From NCBI RefSeq assembly GCF_003957295.1, contig NZ_RQPJ01000005.1:62001-126000 (forward strand): a stretch of 64,000 nucleotides of DNA. Reading direction: 5' to 3'. This DNA is from Arenibacter aquaticus (lineage in GTDB: Bacteria > Bacteroidota > Bacteroidia > Flavobacteriales > Flavobacteriaceae). Below are positions 25,059 to 34,796 of this stretch, in pieces. The notes under the pieces were generated by a model. That model was given only the letters and a program-made list of their open reading frames with translations, was not told where the DNA came from and ran no database searches. Made by a program: the position numbers and the translations under genes. Numbering within the stretch: the first letter of the stretch is position 1; each line of letters starts with the position of its first letter.

Positions 25059-26615
25059 TTAGTTGTTCCCTTTTCTGTTTTCAAGGGTGTCCTTAAAAAT
25101 GTAATACGCTTCTTTGGGTTTACCACTTGCATCCAGACAACCAAAATATCGCTGCGGGGCCCTGCGCCATGGCAGACTGCCCACAACCGTTGATGGCACC
25201 TTTTTAAAATCATATAATGTCCAGAATAAATATGGTATCTGTTTCTTGTCCAGAATAGATTGAAATTCCTCATAATAGGCAGCCTGTTGTGCTTCCGAGT
25301 TTAGAAAGGCATTCCATACGCCGCTATAGGAAGACTTCCCATATTCCTGTAACACCGTTATTTTTCCTTTGGGAATAGCTCCTAGCATTTTTTCATATGC
25401 AGATATAAAATCACCCGTATCCCTATAGTAGTGAAAAGAAACAAAATCCACTTCTTTGGCCATATTCACCGCCGCTTCCGGACTTGACCAACCTATGGTG
25501 ACTGGATGCAATCCGTCCCATTTTTTCACCCTTAGGGCAAGCTCGCTCAACCAGGCCAACACCTCTTCCTTCCCCCTTGCTTCAAAATCCAAATCAGGTT
25601 CATTTTTTAGATCCCACGCCAATAGACCGGGATGATCCTTTAAGGCGTTTACCATTTTATGGGCATGTGCAAAGGTCTGTGTCCAATTGGGCACACTGTA
25701 ATCGCCATAAAAATCAAATAGGGTAATGACCACCTGAAGCCCTTCCCTCTCTGCACCATCCAAAAATGCCCGTACCCTGGCAAGTCGGTCCTCCTCTATA
25801 CGGGCCTTTCCAAAATCTGCATACGGAATAAATATACGAACCGTATTAAGCCCCATACCTCTAATGGTTCTTAAATCGGCTGCAACAATACCATCGCTAT
25901 AGTGATTCCCAAAAGTATCCCACGGACTGTCCTTAGGGTAATAATTAAGTCCTTTAATGTTGCTCAAAGCTTCCTTGACACCATCACTCATAGATGGCTT
26001 TTCTTCCTCTTCCCTAGGCTGGGAAGCAACACGTATAAGGTGACGTACCCTCCAAAAACCATCCTCCAATAGCATAATCACCTGGAAGCTTGCCGTTTCC
26101 TTGTATTCCAGGACCGGATTTCCGTCAACATAGCTCTTCTTATAAAGCAATACATTCCTATCCAGAAAAGAAATCTGGGTTCCATCCGCACTGTAAAAAT
26201 TTAGCTTGGGAAAATGTTCTAAGGTGGTCTGTACAAAACTGGCGCCACTATTTTTGTTAGCTTCTAGTATTTTATAGAGTTTGGCCCTAGCCTTCTTGGT
26301 AAAATAATCGGAGATCCCATAAGGATTGTTGGTTGCCATGGCATTGTTTCTAACCAACCATCCGTCCAAATAATCCCTTTCTACCTTCGCCAAGGTCTGT
26401 TGTTCAATGGGCCGACCTTCCACTGCAGTGGTGTCCCAAACCACCGAGGGCAAATAGGTGGGCGACTTTTCAGTTACCAGGTGAAGGATAGCTGAGCGGT
26501 CTGCACCTGTATTAAGATAGGACCAAACAGAACTTATACCAAAAAGGATCAAAGCATTTACAGCCAAAAATGAACCTATTAAAAGAACCCTTAAGATGTT
26601 TTTATTCCACTTCAT
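25059..26615 (-). CDS. Membrane-anchored glycoside hydrolase (GH5-like clan A)
   Basis: A 518-residue protein with an N-terminal anchor helix (about 10-31), an NTF2-like alpha/beta region (about 75-198, DGWLVRNN...FWRVRHLIRV) and a TIM-barrel hydrolase domain (about 218-510). The catalytic pair of clan A is visible: acid/base Glu339 in AWDLKNEPD and nucleophile Glu424 in TVLQEYGKSS. It overlaps the Ig-like lipoprotein gene by 14 bp and belongs to the same minus-strand operon as the 1028-residue membrane protein. A hydrolase of this kind is normal in exopolysaccharide loci (PslG, PelA, BcsZ), where it trims or releases the polymer. The substrate is unknown. Confidence 0.85.
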   Translation of the reverse strand: MKWNKNILRVLLIGSFLAVNALILFGISSVWSYLNTGADRSAILHLVTEKSPTYLPSVVWDTTAVEGRPIEQQTLAKVERDYLDGWLVRNNAMATNNPYGISDYFTKKARAKLYKILEANKNSGASFVQTTLEHFPKLNFYSADGTQISFLDRNVLLYKKSYVDGNPVLEYKETASFQVIMLLEDGFWRVRHLIRVASQPREEEEKPSMSDGVKEALSNIKGLNYYPKDSPWDTFGNHYSDGIVAADLRTIRGMGLNTVRIFIPYADFGKARIEEDRLARVRAFLDGAEREGLQVVITLFDFYGDYSVPNWTQTFAHAHKMVNALKDHPGLLAWDLKNEPDLDFEARGKEEVLAWLSELALRVKKWDGLHPVTIGWSSPEAAVNMAKEVDFVSFHYYRDTGDFISAYEKMLGAIPKGKITVLQEYGKSSYSGVWNAFLNSEAQQAAYYEEFQSILDKKQIPYLFWTLYDFKKVPSTVVGSLPWRRAPQRYFGCLDASGKPKEAYYIFKDTLENRKGNN

Positions 26616-27834
26616 TAGGGGTCAGTTTTATGTTCATTTCTTTTTTAATTCCAGCCAAGTGGACTACTATTTGGTATTGGCCACTAGGGTAAAATCCTTC
26701 TTTCAATTCAAAAGACCCCTTTCCCATTCTAGAATTGTTTTGTTTGACCTCAATAAAATCTCCATTACCATCATAAATTTCCAATTCTATAAGCAGTCCT
26801 TCCGGCACCAACTGGCCCATAAACCCTAGGATAGGGCCCACTGTAATCTTACGATTGGTCTTGGACAACCCTACTTTAAAATCTTGTACTGCACTTTTAA
26901 AATGTAGTTTTAACATATCACTTTCCGCCTCTCCGGTAATAAAAGCCTTAACCTGCCAATCTTCGGCATGGCTAGGGTGCAACATTTTGGCAGTTGCCAC
27001 TCCGCCCAACGTAGTCCCCATAGATTTAAGCAATGCACCTTCTTTGTTCACCACTATAAAATTCACCAAGGTCCCATCACTTACCCTGTTCCCATATTTG
27101 TCCCTGATAACCGAGGTTGTAAAGCTGATTACCTGGTTAGCGTCTGCATACTCATGTACCCGTTCAAATCCGATGGTGAAGTTGCGGCTATTTGATGGAG
27201 AAATCATAGCGGTAAGTTCTTTGGAAGGCGTATTGCCCACCGCTGCACTTACCAACATACGGCCAGTACTTTCTTCCCCATAAAGCAACTTCCAGGCAAT
27301 ACCATCCTTAATGCTACTTTCAAATACTTTGGTTTTGGAACTAATTTGTTGGCTTATAGAAACCAAAGTGCTATCCGGAAGTGGGTTGTCATAATCATCT
27401 GTAGGCATTACGGTAAGCATGGCATAGTCATCCCCCCCTGCCCTAACATTTCTTGGTCCAAAATAGGTTTCCATTACATGAGTGCCCCCACTTCTAGGTG
27501 CCAAGACAAAAGTATCTGAAAACAATACCTTGGAATTGCCTAAAAGCTTCCAGCTATATTCCCCTGCTTGTTGGGTAAATTTGGGCAAAACCGTGAACCG
27601 GACTTTATCATTGGATATTTTAGGTTTAAAGAGCATAGAACCAAAACTACTGTCCAGCAGTAGTGCCAGATTTCCATCCCCCTGAACATGAAATTCAAAT
27701 TCCAATCCCATGCCAACAGTTGAAGGTACGCTAACAGTCTGCCTTTTCACCTTTAGGTTAGACGTTGGTACCTCTGCCCTTTCTTTACAGCCAAGAAAAA
27801 TAAACCATGCCAGAATGTAGATTGACCACTTCAT
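26602..27834 (-). CDS. Lipoprotein with Ig-like (invasin-type) domains
   Basis: I start at 27834 (MKWSIYILAWFIFLGCKE) because it gives a lipobox (FLGC) after a short hydrophobic signal; a start at 27852 would add six residues. About 410 residues. The body is beta-rich with two Ig-like repeats of the bacterial Ig/invasin type (LTVMPTDDYDNPLPDSTLVSIS and TSVIRDKYGNRVSDGTLVNFIVVNKEGALL...GVATAKMLHPS). It begins one base past the stop of the upstream gene, so coupling is likely. It probably serves as a membrane-attached scaffold or binding part of the exopolysaccharide apparatus; this is inference from context. Confidence 0.8.
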   Translation of the reverse strand: MKWSIYILAWFIFLGCKERAEVPTSNLKVKRQTVSVPSTVGMGLEFEFHVQGDGNLALLLDSSFGSMLFKPKISNDKVRFTVLPKFTQQAGEYSWKLLGNSKVLFSDTFVLAPRSGGTHVMETYFGPRNVRAGGDDYAMLTVMPTDDYDNPLPDSTLVSISQQISSKTKVFESSIKDGIAWKLLYGEESTGRMLVSAAVGNTPSKELTAMISPSNSRNFTIGFERVHEYADANQVISFTTSVIRDKYGNRVSDGTLVNFIVVNKEGALLKSMGTTLGGVATAKMLHPSHAEDWQVKAFITGEAESDMLKLHFKSAVQDFKVGLSKTNRKITVGPILGFMGQLVPEGLLIELEIYDGNGDFIEVKQNNSRMGKGSFELKEGFYPSGQYQIVVHLAGIKKEMNIKLTPNEVE

Positions 27835-27835
27835 C

Positions 27836-30800
27836 TTATCTCGGATTACCAATATAGCTATTCATCTCCAATTTTATAAACTCAAAGCCAGATCCTGAAA
27901 ATGGCTGTAGTTGCTCAAAGACATGTTGTGTATTACGCTCTGTAATTAATTTATCTGCAATCTCTGCATTGGGAAGACCATTTACAAAGCAGTTCTTTAA
28001 ACTGCTGTTAATAACCACAATGCTATCCATTTCCAATAGGGTATAGTTAAAGGATTGTTTGCGTTGTACCCTAACCCCATCCCCTATAAATTTATGGTCA
28101 ACCCAGAGGAGTTCTTTTTCCTTGTTGTAATACGATATCAACAACAGGGGAATGGTTACTTCTTGAATTCCAGAATTAAAAAGCTGTCCCTTAAGGCCGG
28201 TAGGGACCTTTTTTAATTCCTGTAGCACCAAACCTTTATAAAGATCGATATTGGCCACATTTCCGGCACATTGAAGATTAAATTTTGTTGGCTGTCCCTC
28301 AAGTTCCACTGGGGTAAATTCATCCGGGTTAAAACTCGGGGGTAGCGTATCCGTGGTCTGTGACCAGGCAATACCTTCAAAATTAATTTTAAAGGTTGTG
28401 GTCTCCATGGGCATAAGCTTGTGTTTCATATGATACTTGGCGTTGTAATGTGCCAGTTCCTTATCGTCTTCATTATAAAGGGTAGCCTTTATCACTACGT
28501 CGGCAGGTACATTATCTACGTTCTGCAATTCCCCGATTACTGAAAACCGTCCATCTTTTTTCACCAATTTGGCACTCAGTACCTCCAGGACTGGCTGTTG
28601 TAACACATCCTCATGATGTGTCTGTTCTGTAGTTATTCTCCTTCTTCCATGGTTGTAAAAAGTAGTATTGTTGCTACTGAACAATTGATCAGGAGGAAGG
28701 TCGCTATCCAAATATGTAGGAACTATATACCATTTACCATCGCGTTCCACCAAATCATGGGTATAGGTCTTCTGAATGTTTTCTAGGGGTGTTACCCAAA
28801 AGGTTTTCACCTCTGCCTTTGCATTATGCCGGGTCTCATGTAACAACCTTATTTCCATAGCATCCAATTTGGCATATGAACTAAGAATACCATCGGTTAC
28901 TGAAACCTCCTGCATGTATTGTGCTATGGAAACTCCCTTTTCCGTATCCAATAAAGAATGGGCTGTCTCAAATTCTTTAAAATCCAAGGCGTTGTAATAG
29001 GCCTTGACCACATTTTGGGGAGATCGCTGCGCGGTATTCTGCAAATAAAATTGATAGATCCCAAATCCGAAACACAAAAAAACCAAAAGTGCCCAGATAT
29101 GGTTTACCAAAATTAGAGCAGAGGGAAATTTAGTATAGTTAACCCCATATTTCATGTAGGCTGGCAGCGGAAGTTTTTTGGAATTCAACACCCTATACCA
29201 TAGCAATTGAATATTTATTACAAAGGCCAAAAGCACCGTTAAAATGGGGATGGTGCCCCACATCAGTTTCAACCACTGTGCCACATCCTCTTTGGGCAGG
29301 TTGGCAGGCAGCGGAGGTACATTTAATTTTTCCCACACCATTATCCCGTTTTCTAGCTGCTGCAGGCGTTGCCATCCACAGAAGTATAAAATGGGATCGT
29401 AAAATTTATCATTGCTAAAAATATACTTTAGGTTGTATTTCTCTGGCACGGTCAAAAACTGTTGTAGGGAACCAATGCCCTCTACCCCCCTAAATTTGGA
29501 ATTCTCCAAACGTTCAATGGCCCTGGTGGTCAATTCGGGCAATCGCCTTGCCGAGTGATAATTTCCATCAACCGTCATAGCATTTGTCTGTGCCGATAGC
29601 CATGCCATTTGATCTCCAAAGCCCAAGGGTAGGTATCGCCACTTGTCATGCTGGTCCTGATTTAAAAAATTAACGATGGGCAACATATTTATTTTTTGCG
29701 GCTGTGATGGCCTAAAGTACCCTAGAGTCATGGTGAAACCAACCATAAGAAGGATTCCCCCTCCCAAAACCGTACTAAGTAGCCTGTGATAAATGGCTCC
29801 AAAACGATGCTGAAGTTGACTCTTTAAATCACCTTCTACCAATCTATAAACGAATTCCCCAAAAATAGGAAGTGCCATAATGGTGGCCCAAAGAGTAAAC
29901 CGGTCCAAGGTTAGGATATTAAAGGCTGTTTCCCCCAATACCTTTAAGGGAATAGGGGTTGTACCACCAGTTCCTAAAATACTGAGTGCCGATATGGACA
30001 GCCCAAAGAACAAATAGCGCTTACTGTAATACCTATAAAAAATATAGGGGAGCAAAAACAATAGTATACCCCAAGGAATGATAAAGAATACCAGGCCAGA
30101 AGAGGTTACCTCCAAAAAGTTATCCCTAGAACCGTGTGGAATAGGAATTTGGGTTATGGGATTCTTTTTGGAATTGATCCAATAGGGCAAAATACATACC
30201 ACTATTAGTACTAAGGAAGAAAATCCAAATGTTATGATGCGCCAAAATAATTTGGTGAAAGATTTAAAGAATACTCCAAAAGTGAGTTCCCTATTGGTAT
30301 TGACCCTATCTCTGGAATCATCCATAATAACCATTCCTATCAGAGGAAAAATAAAGAATACCATTCCAAAAATGGGAGTCACATGGTGGGAGGTAACCGT
30401 TACGGCTATTAAGGACAAAGAGGTTATCAAATAATAATACTTCCCCGTTTTGATCCATAAATATATTTCGGGCAGGGAATGTAAGAGAACAGAAAGCCCT
30501 ATAATACTGGGCAGCTGTCCAAAAATATGTAATGTTTCTATAAAAGTAGAAGAGAAAACCGCCAATAGCGCCGTATAGCCCGCCACTTTCTGGTTGCCTG
30601 TCATTAAAAGTCCAAAACGGTATGCACCTGTAATGAATAACACAATGGCTATAAGGGCTACCGTGAACATTCCAAATTTTAATCCACCTACATAAGACAA
30701 TAGGGCAATAGATTGATGAACCAAAGGCGGATACCCTTGCACAGTGAACCCCGTGTACCATCTATAATCCCAAGGTTCAAACCAACTACTGGCGTAGTGA

Positions 30801-30922
30801 TCGGCAAAAAATAAATGGATCAGGGCATCATAGGTAGATTCCAACGTAAAAAAGATGCTGGCACCGTGAAATGCAAGTCCAAAAAACAAGGCCAAGACCA
30901 GTAAGCTATTGGTGTTTTTCAT
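27836..30922 (-). CDS. Large polytopic membrane protein, GT-C-like / PTPS-related, with C-terminal soluble domains
   Basis: About 1028 residues from ATG 30922 (MKNTNSLLVLALFF); an upstream ATG at 30949 would add nine. At least eleven hydrophobic helices lie in the first 640 residues. The motif DALIHLFFADHYASSWFEPWDYRWYTGF with its acidic residues after the first helix, and the YPPLVHQ loop, match the 6-pyruvoyl-tetrahydropterin-synthase-related membrane family and GT-C glycosyltransferases. After the last helix there is an NTF2-like region (about 660-780) and an FxLYD/Ig-like region (about 810-890). It starts the operon that runs through the lipoprotein and hydrolase. I infer polymer assembly; GT-C activity is not shown. 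Confidence 0.75.
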   Translation of the reverse strand: MKNTNSLLVLALFFGLAFHGASIFFTLESTYDALIHLFFADHYASSWFEPWDYRWYTGFTVQGYPPLVHQSIALLSYVGGLKFGMFTVALIAIVLFITGAYRFGLLMTGNQKVAGYTALLAVFSSTFIETLHIFGQLPSIIGLSVLLHSLPEIYLWIKTGKYYYLITSLSLIAVTVTSHHVTPIFGMVFFIFPLIGMVIMDDSRDRVNTNRELTFGVFFKSFTKLFWRIITFGFSSLVLIVVCILPYWINSKKNPITQIPIPHGSRDNFLEVTSSGLVFFIIPWGILLFLLPYIFYRYYSKRYLFFGLSISALSILGTGGTTPIPLKVLGETAFNILTLDRFTLWATIMALPIFGEFVYRLVEGDLKSQLQHRFGAIYHRLLSTVLGGGILLMVGFTMTLGYFRPSQPQKINMLPIVNFLNQDQHDKWRYLPLGFGDQMAWLSAQTNAMTVDGNYHSARRLPELTTRAIERLENSKFRGVEGIGSLQQFLTVPEKYNLKYIFSNDKFYDPILYFCGWQRLQQLENGIMVWEKLNVPPLPANLPKEDVAQWLKLMWGTIPILTVLLAFVINIQLLWYRVLNSKKLPLPAYMKYGVNYTKFPSALILVNHIWALLVFLCFGFGIYQFYLQNTAQRSPQNVVKAYYNALDFKEFETAHSLLDTEKGVSIAQYMQEVSVTDGILSSYAKLDAMEIRLLHETRHNAKAEVKTFWVTPLENIQKTYTHDLVERDGKWYIVPTYLDSDLPPDQLFSSNNTTFYNHGRRRITTEQTHHEDVLQQPVLEVLSAKLVKKDGRFSVIGELQNVDNVPADVVIKATLYNEDDKELAHYNAKYHMKHKLMPMETTTFKINFEGIAWSQTTDTLPPSFNPDEFTPVELEGQPTKFNLQCAGNVANIDLYKGLVLQELKKVPTGLKGQLFNSGIQEVTIPLLLISYYNKEKELLWVDHKFIGDGVRVQRKQSFNYTLLEMDSIVVINSSLKNCFVNGLPNAEIADKLITERNTQHVFEQLQPFSGSGFEFIKLEMNSYIGNPR

Positions 30923-31004
30923 TGAAAGGTTATAACAAATTAATAACAAATTAAAGATAGCATTATTGTATAAGAGACTATATATCAGCTATCGCATCAA
31001 AAAA

Positions 31005-31076
31005 ACCATTCACCTACAGAAAACCGCCATTGAACTTTGGCACCCAAATTTGAGGGGCAGTATGTTGCTACATTTG
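31005..31076 (+). promoter_or_regulatory. Box D: direct repeats and -7 element before the receiver-GT2 gene
   Basis: Copy 1 is ACCATTCACCTACAGA (31005-31020) and copy 2 is GCCATTGAACTTTGGC (31026-31041), again exactly 21 bp apart, sharing CCATT, A8, CT at 10-11 and G15. A perfect TANNTTTG element (TACATTTG) is at 31069-31076, its last G being 50 bp from the start of copy 2. The site is divergent to the large membrane-protein operon. It lies upstream of the -7 element, which is the position expected for an activator. Confidence 0.7.
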
Positions 31077-31130
31077 CTTAAATAACATCAACAAACAAGT
31101 CTTTTTAAATAAAAACCTAAAACTTAACCT

Positions 31131-32270
31131 ATGAAAATTTTAGCTATAGATGACCAACAACTAATTCGCTTATCCGTAGAAAAAAGATTAACTCAACTTG
31201 GCTATGAAGTTCAAACGGCCAATAGCGCTATTAGCGGAATACAACTCTACGACACCTATGAACCGGATCTTGTTTTAGTGGATATGAACATGCCAGACAT
31301 GTCCGGTATGGAAGTAGTTAAGCACATTCGGTTTTTTAAGGATTCCAAGACCCCTATCTTGGTCATGTCCGGAAATACCGATGAATCTATAATATTAAAC
31401 GGCTTTACTCTTGGTATAGACGATTATATGAAAAAACCGGTAAGTTTAGATGAAATGACAGCACGTATAAAACGTATAATCGGCAGTCCTAAATTGCCAG
31501 AGGTAACCCAACAAACTGACAGTACCCGCATGCTGCAAAAAAATTGCGTTGGTGTAGTCATTCCTTGTTATAATGAAGAGGACAGACTTTCCAGTGATGA
31601 ATTTAGAAATTTTGCCTACCAAAACCTTGGCTATCACCTGTGTTTTGTAAACGATGGAAGTACAGACAACACCTTGGCAGTATTGGAGGAATTGAGAAAA
31701 GGCAACGAGTCCAATATAAGTGTCTATAATTGCAAAAAAAATGGTGGAAAAGCGGAAGCAGTAAGACAGGGAATCCAGTATCTGATGCAGGATGAACAAT
31801 TTGATTATATAGGTTATCTGGACGCGGATCTTTCTACAGATTTTAGGGATTTTGACGATTTGGTAAAAACCATGGAAACCTCTCAATTTAAAATTGTAAG
31901 TGGCTCACGTATTAGTAGAATGGGGGCCGACATTACCAAGGAATCTGCCAGAAAAATTATTAGTAAAACAATAAATATAATTATCCAAAAAATCCTTGGA
32001 ATGCCCTTTAAGGATACCCAGTGCGGGGCCAAGGTAATGAACAGGGAAATTGCCTCATCCATGTTTAAAAAGAAGTTTGTTACCAAGTGGCTGTTCGATG
32101 TTGAAATATTTATGCGCATGCGCAAGCACTATGGCAAAAAGGAGGCCACAAATATGATATGTGAACAACCCTTAAAACGTTGGATTCATGCCGATGGCTC
32201 TAAATTATCCATGAAAGATTCCCTCAAAATTGTGGGGCAATTGGCACAAATTGCGGTAGTATACAAATAA
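31131..32270 (+). CDS. Receiver domain fused to a family-2 glycosyltransferase
   Basis: A 379-residue protein with two clear parts. Residues 1-120 are a response-regulator receiver with acidic pocket DD (7-8), phosphoacceptor Asp51 (LVDMNMPDMSG), a Ser switch (VMSGN) and Lys-Pro (KKPVS). Residues about 138-379 are a GT2 of the DPM1/ALG5-like kind: VVIPCYNEED, FVNDGSTDNT, GGKAEAVRQG, the DxD at 231-233 (LDADLS) and FKDTQCGAKVMNRE. There is no membrane helix. A receiver fused directly to a glycosyltransferase is rare and implies phosphorylation control of sugar transfer. It has its own box D promoter, beside the exopolysaccharide operon. Confidence 0.92.
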   Translation: MKILAIDDQQLIRLSVEKRLTQLGYEVQTANSAISGIQLYDTYEPDLVLVDMNMPDMSGMEVVKHIRFFKDSKTPILVMSGNTDESIILNGFTLGIDDYMKKPVSLDEMTARIKRIIGSPKLPEVTQQTDSTRMLQKNCVGVVIPCYNEEDRLSSDEFRNFAYQNLGYHLCFVNDGSTDNTLAVLEELRKGNESNISVYNCKKNGGKAEAVRQGIQYLMQDEQFDYIGYLDADLSTDFRDFDDLVKTMETSQFKIVSGSRISRMGADITKESARKIISKTINIIIQKILGMPFKDTQCGAKVMNREIASSMFKKKFVTKWLFDVEIFMRMRKHYGKKEATNMICEQPLKRWIHADGSKLSMKDSLKIVGQLAQIAVVYK

Positions 32271-32328
32271 AACCCATAAATGGTTGTTTTTTGTTATCTT
32301 CCGCCTTCAAAAACCAACAAACTAGACC

Positions 32329-33750
32329 ATGAATACAAAACGGTGTGGAATAAAGGGATTCCTTAAGACTATTTTTACCCTATTGCTAATTACTGTCTCT
32401 AACGGATTGGGTTATAGCCAGGAGAACTTGGGCAATTCCCCTAATTTCATTATCATCTTTGCCGATGATCTGGGTTATGGAGACCTTGGAACTTATGGCC
32501 ACCCCACCATAAAAACACCTAATCTGGATCAAATGGCCGCCGAAGGGCAAAAGTGGACTAATTTTTATGTTGGGGCCAGTGTATGTACGCCCAGCAGGGC
32601 AGCCTTATTAACGGGACGTTTACCTGTAAGAAGTGGTATGGCCAGTGATGTAAAAAGGGTGTTGTTCCCTAATTCTAAATATGGCCTGCCAAACTCGGAG
32701 ATAACCCTAGCAGAACAATTAAAGACCGTTGGATACACCTCAGCCTGTATAGGTAAATGGCACCTTGGGCACAAAGAAGAATACCTGCCAACACATAACG
32801 GCTTCGATTACTATTATGGTATCCCCTACTCCAACGATATGGATTTTGTAGGTGATTATGAGGTAAAAAGAAGAACCAAAGGAAATTTACCCACTGAGAA
32901 CTATAATGTTCCTTTGATGAGGAATACCAAAATCATTGAAAGACCAGCCAACCAGAATACCATTACCAAAAGGTATACGGAAGAGACCATAGACTACATT
33001 AAAAAAAATAAGAATAAGCCCTTCTTTATTTATCTGGCCCATAATCTGCCCCATATACCCCTATTTGCATCGGACGAATTTTTAGGGAAGAGCGAAAGGG
33101 GCCTCTATGGTGATGTGGTTGAGGAAATTGATCACGGTATAGGACAAATAATCTCCACCTTAAAGGAAGAAGGCTTGGACAAGAATACCATTGTGGTCTT
33201 TACTTCGGACAATGGTCCTTGGCTTTCCTATGGTGTTAATGGTGGAAGTGCAGGACTATTGAAAGCGGGGAAAGGTATGACCTGGGAAGGTGGCATGCGC
33301 GAACCCTGTATCTTTTGGTCCCCATCCAATATTGAGCCCGCCGTAGTAAGCCAATTGGGCACTACCATGGACCTATTTTCTACCTTTAGTGCCTTGGCAG
33401 GTGCTGAAATGCCCAAGGATAGGATTATGGATGGGTTTGACCTAAGCGGTACCTTACTGGAAGGAAAACCTACTCCTAGAAACAGTGTTTTTTACTATAG
33501 GGGAACACAGCTATATGCAGCTCGACTTGGTGATTACAAAGCACATTATATTACAGAGGGTTCCTATGGTCAGTTTGGCAAGAAGGAAGTACATGACCCG
33601 CCCATCTTGTACAATTTAAGTGTAGATCCATCTGAAAACTTTGATCTGAGCGCCAGTCATCCTGAAATCATTGCTAAGATCAACGCCGTGGTAAAAGAAC
33701 ACCGATCCAAAATGGTAAAGGGAAAAGACCAACTGGTTGCCAAGGAATAA
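32329..33750 (+). CDS. Secreted formylglycine-dependent sulfatase
   Basis: A 473-residue arylsulfatase-family enzyme with a signal peptide (about 1-31). The metal-binding [11 protein letters not shown] (44-54) and the sulfatase signature with Cys86 (C-T-P-S-R at 86-90, the residue converted to formylglycine) are intact; the second signature GKWHLG is at about 142. It should remove sulfate esters from a secreted or environmental polysaccharide. It is the next gene after the receiver-GT2 gene, 58 bp away. It may belong to the exopolysaccharide locus or be an independent marine-glycan enzyme; no SusC/SusD pair is nearby. Confidence 0.93.
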   Translation: MNTKRCGIKGFLKTIFTLLLITVSNGLGYSQENLGNSPNFIIIFADDLGYGDLGTYGHPTIKTPNLDQMAAEGQKWTNFYVGASVCTPSRAALLTGRLPVRSGMASDVKRVLFPNSKYGLPNSEITLAEQLKTVGYTSACIGKWHLGHKEEYLPTHNGFDYYYGIPYSNDMDFVGDYEVKRRTKGNLPTENYNVPLMRNTKIIERPANQNTITKRYTEETIDYIKKNKNKPFFIYLAHNLPHIPLFASDEFLGKSERGLYGDVVEEIDHGIGQIISTLKEEGLDKNTIVVFTSDNGPWLSYGVNGGSAGLLKAGKGMTWEGGMREPCIFWSPSNIEPAVVSQLGTTMDLFSTFSALAGAEMPKDRIMDGFDLSGTLLEGKPTPRNSVFYYRGTQLYAARLGDYKAHYITEGSYGQFGKKEVHDPPILYNLSVDPSENFDLSASHPEIIAKINAVVKEHRSKMVKGKDQLVAKE

Positions 33751-33833
33751 AACTATAATAAAAACCTAAGCAAAGGCCACTAATGATTGGCCATAACAGT
33801 TTTGCCCCAATACAGGAAAAGCAATTTCTATGC

Positions 33834-34796
33834 CTACAGTTGTCTGGCCCTTGTACCGGCTATAATACTCAAAATAAATATCTGGGTGGCATGGAATATC
33901 ATAATGGGCAACAAAATAATGCCCAGCGAGGCCATATTACCAAATAATATTTTTGAGAAAACCGTACCGTGTACCAAAGATTTTTTAGTGCCACAGAATT
34001 GGGCCGTAATTTGATCTTCCGGACTGAATTTAAATTTTCTGGCTACAAGACCTGTTAAATAAAACACTATATAAAATAATGCCAATACGGCAAGAAAGAG
34101 CACTAGCATATCTATAAGGGATACCGCACTAAATATATCTCCTTCAAATGATCCCGCAAAACTTTTGTAAATAATAAGCAGGATAATTAATTTATCAAAC
34201 AAGCTTAATCGCTTACTGTACTTTTGCGCCAAGTCCCCAAAAAAGCGTTGTAAAAGAAAGCCGATTACTACAGGTAATATAATTTGCAGGATTAGTTTGC
34301 CGTAGATTTCGGTAAAATCAAAATCTGTCATGGCATTTGTTACAAAGGGCCCCAACCACAGTGGGGTAATCATAATTCCAATAATTCCTGAAATACTGGC
34401 ATTGAAAATGGCGGAAGGAATATTGCCCTTGGCCATAGATACCATTACCACGGAAGATGAAACCGTAGAGGGCAGGGCTGCCAAAAAGAAAAAAGCCAAC
34501 CACAGGGTCTGCTGATCTTCAGTTTGCATAAACGGATAAAACGCCAAAACAATAATAGGAAAAATCATAAAAGTGGATAGCTGCACCAACAGGTGTAGCT
34601 TCCAGTTTTTAAGTCCCGCTTTTAATTTATTCGGACTCAATTTTAACCCGTAAAAAAAGAAAATCAAAGAGATCCCTATCGCACTAATGGTATCAATCGG
34701 GATTTTACTATCTGCCATGCCCCAATGGGGGAATATATAAGCTATTCCAATGACGGCTATTATGAACAGGACAAACCCATCGATTTTAAATTTCAT
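33834..34796 (-). CDS. SBF-like (YfeH-type) bile acid:sodium symporter family transporter
   Basis: A 320-residue membrane protein with nine or ten hydrophobic helices. The first helices (FVLFIIAVIGIAYIFPHWG, ISAIGISLIFFFYGLKLSPNKL) and the segment LPSTVSSSVVMVSMAKGNIPSAIFNASISGIIGIMITPLW, with the GN..AA-like cores, fit the PF13593 SBF_like group related to the ASBT/BASS symporters. The family moves organic anions with sodium; the substrate is unknown. It converges with the sulfatase and is alone on its strand. Confidence 0.85.
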   Translation of the reverse strand: MKFKIDGFVLFIIAVIGIAYIFPHWGMADSKIPIDTISAIGISLIFFFYGLKLSPNKLKAGLKNWKLHLLVQLSTFMIFPIIVLAFYPFMQTEDQQTLWLAFFFLAALPSTVSSSVVMVSMAKGNIPSAIFNASISGIIGIMITPLWLGPFVTNAMTDFDFTEIYGKLILQIILPVVIGFLLQRFFGDLAQKYSKRLSLFDKLIILLIIYKSFAGSFEGDIFSAVSLIDMLVLFLAVLALFYIVFYLTGLVARKFKFSPEDQITAQFCGTKKSLVHGTVFSKILFGNMASLGIILLPIMIFHATQIFILSIIAGTRARQL

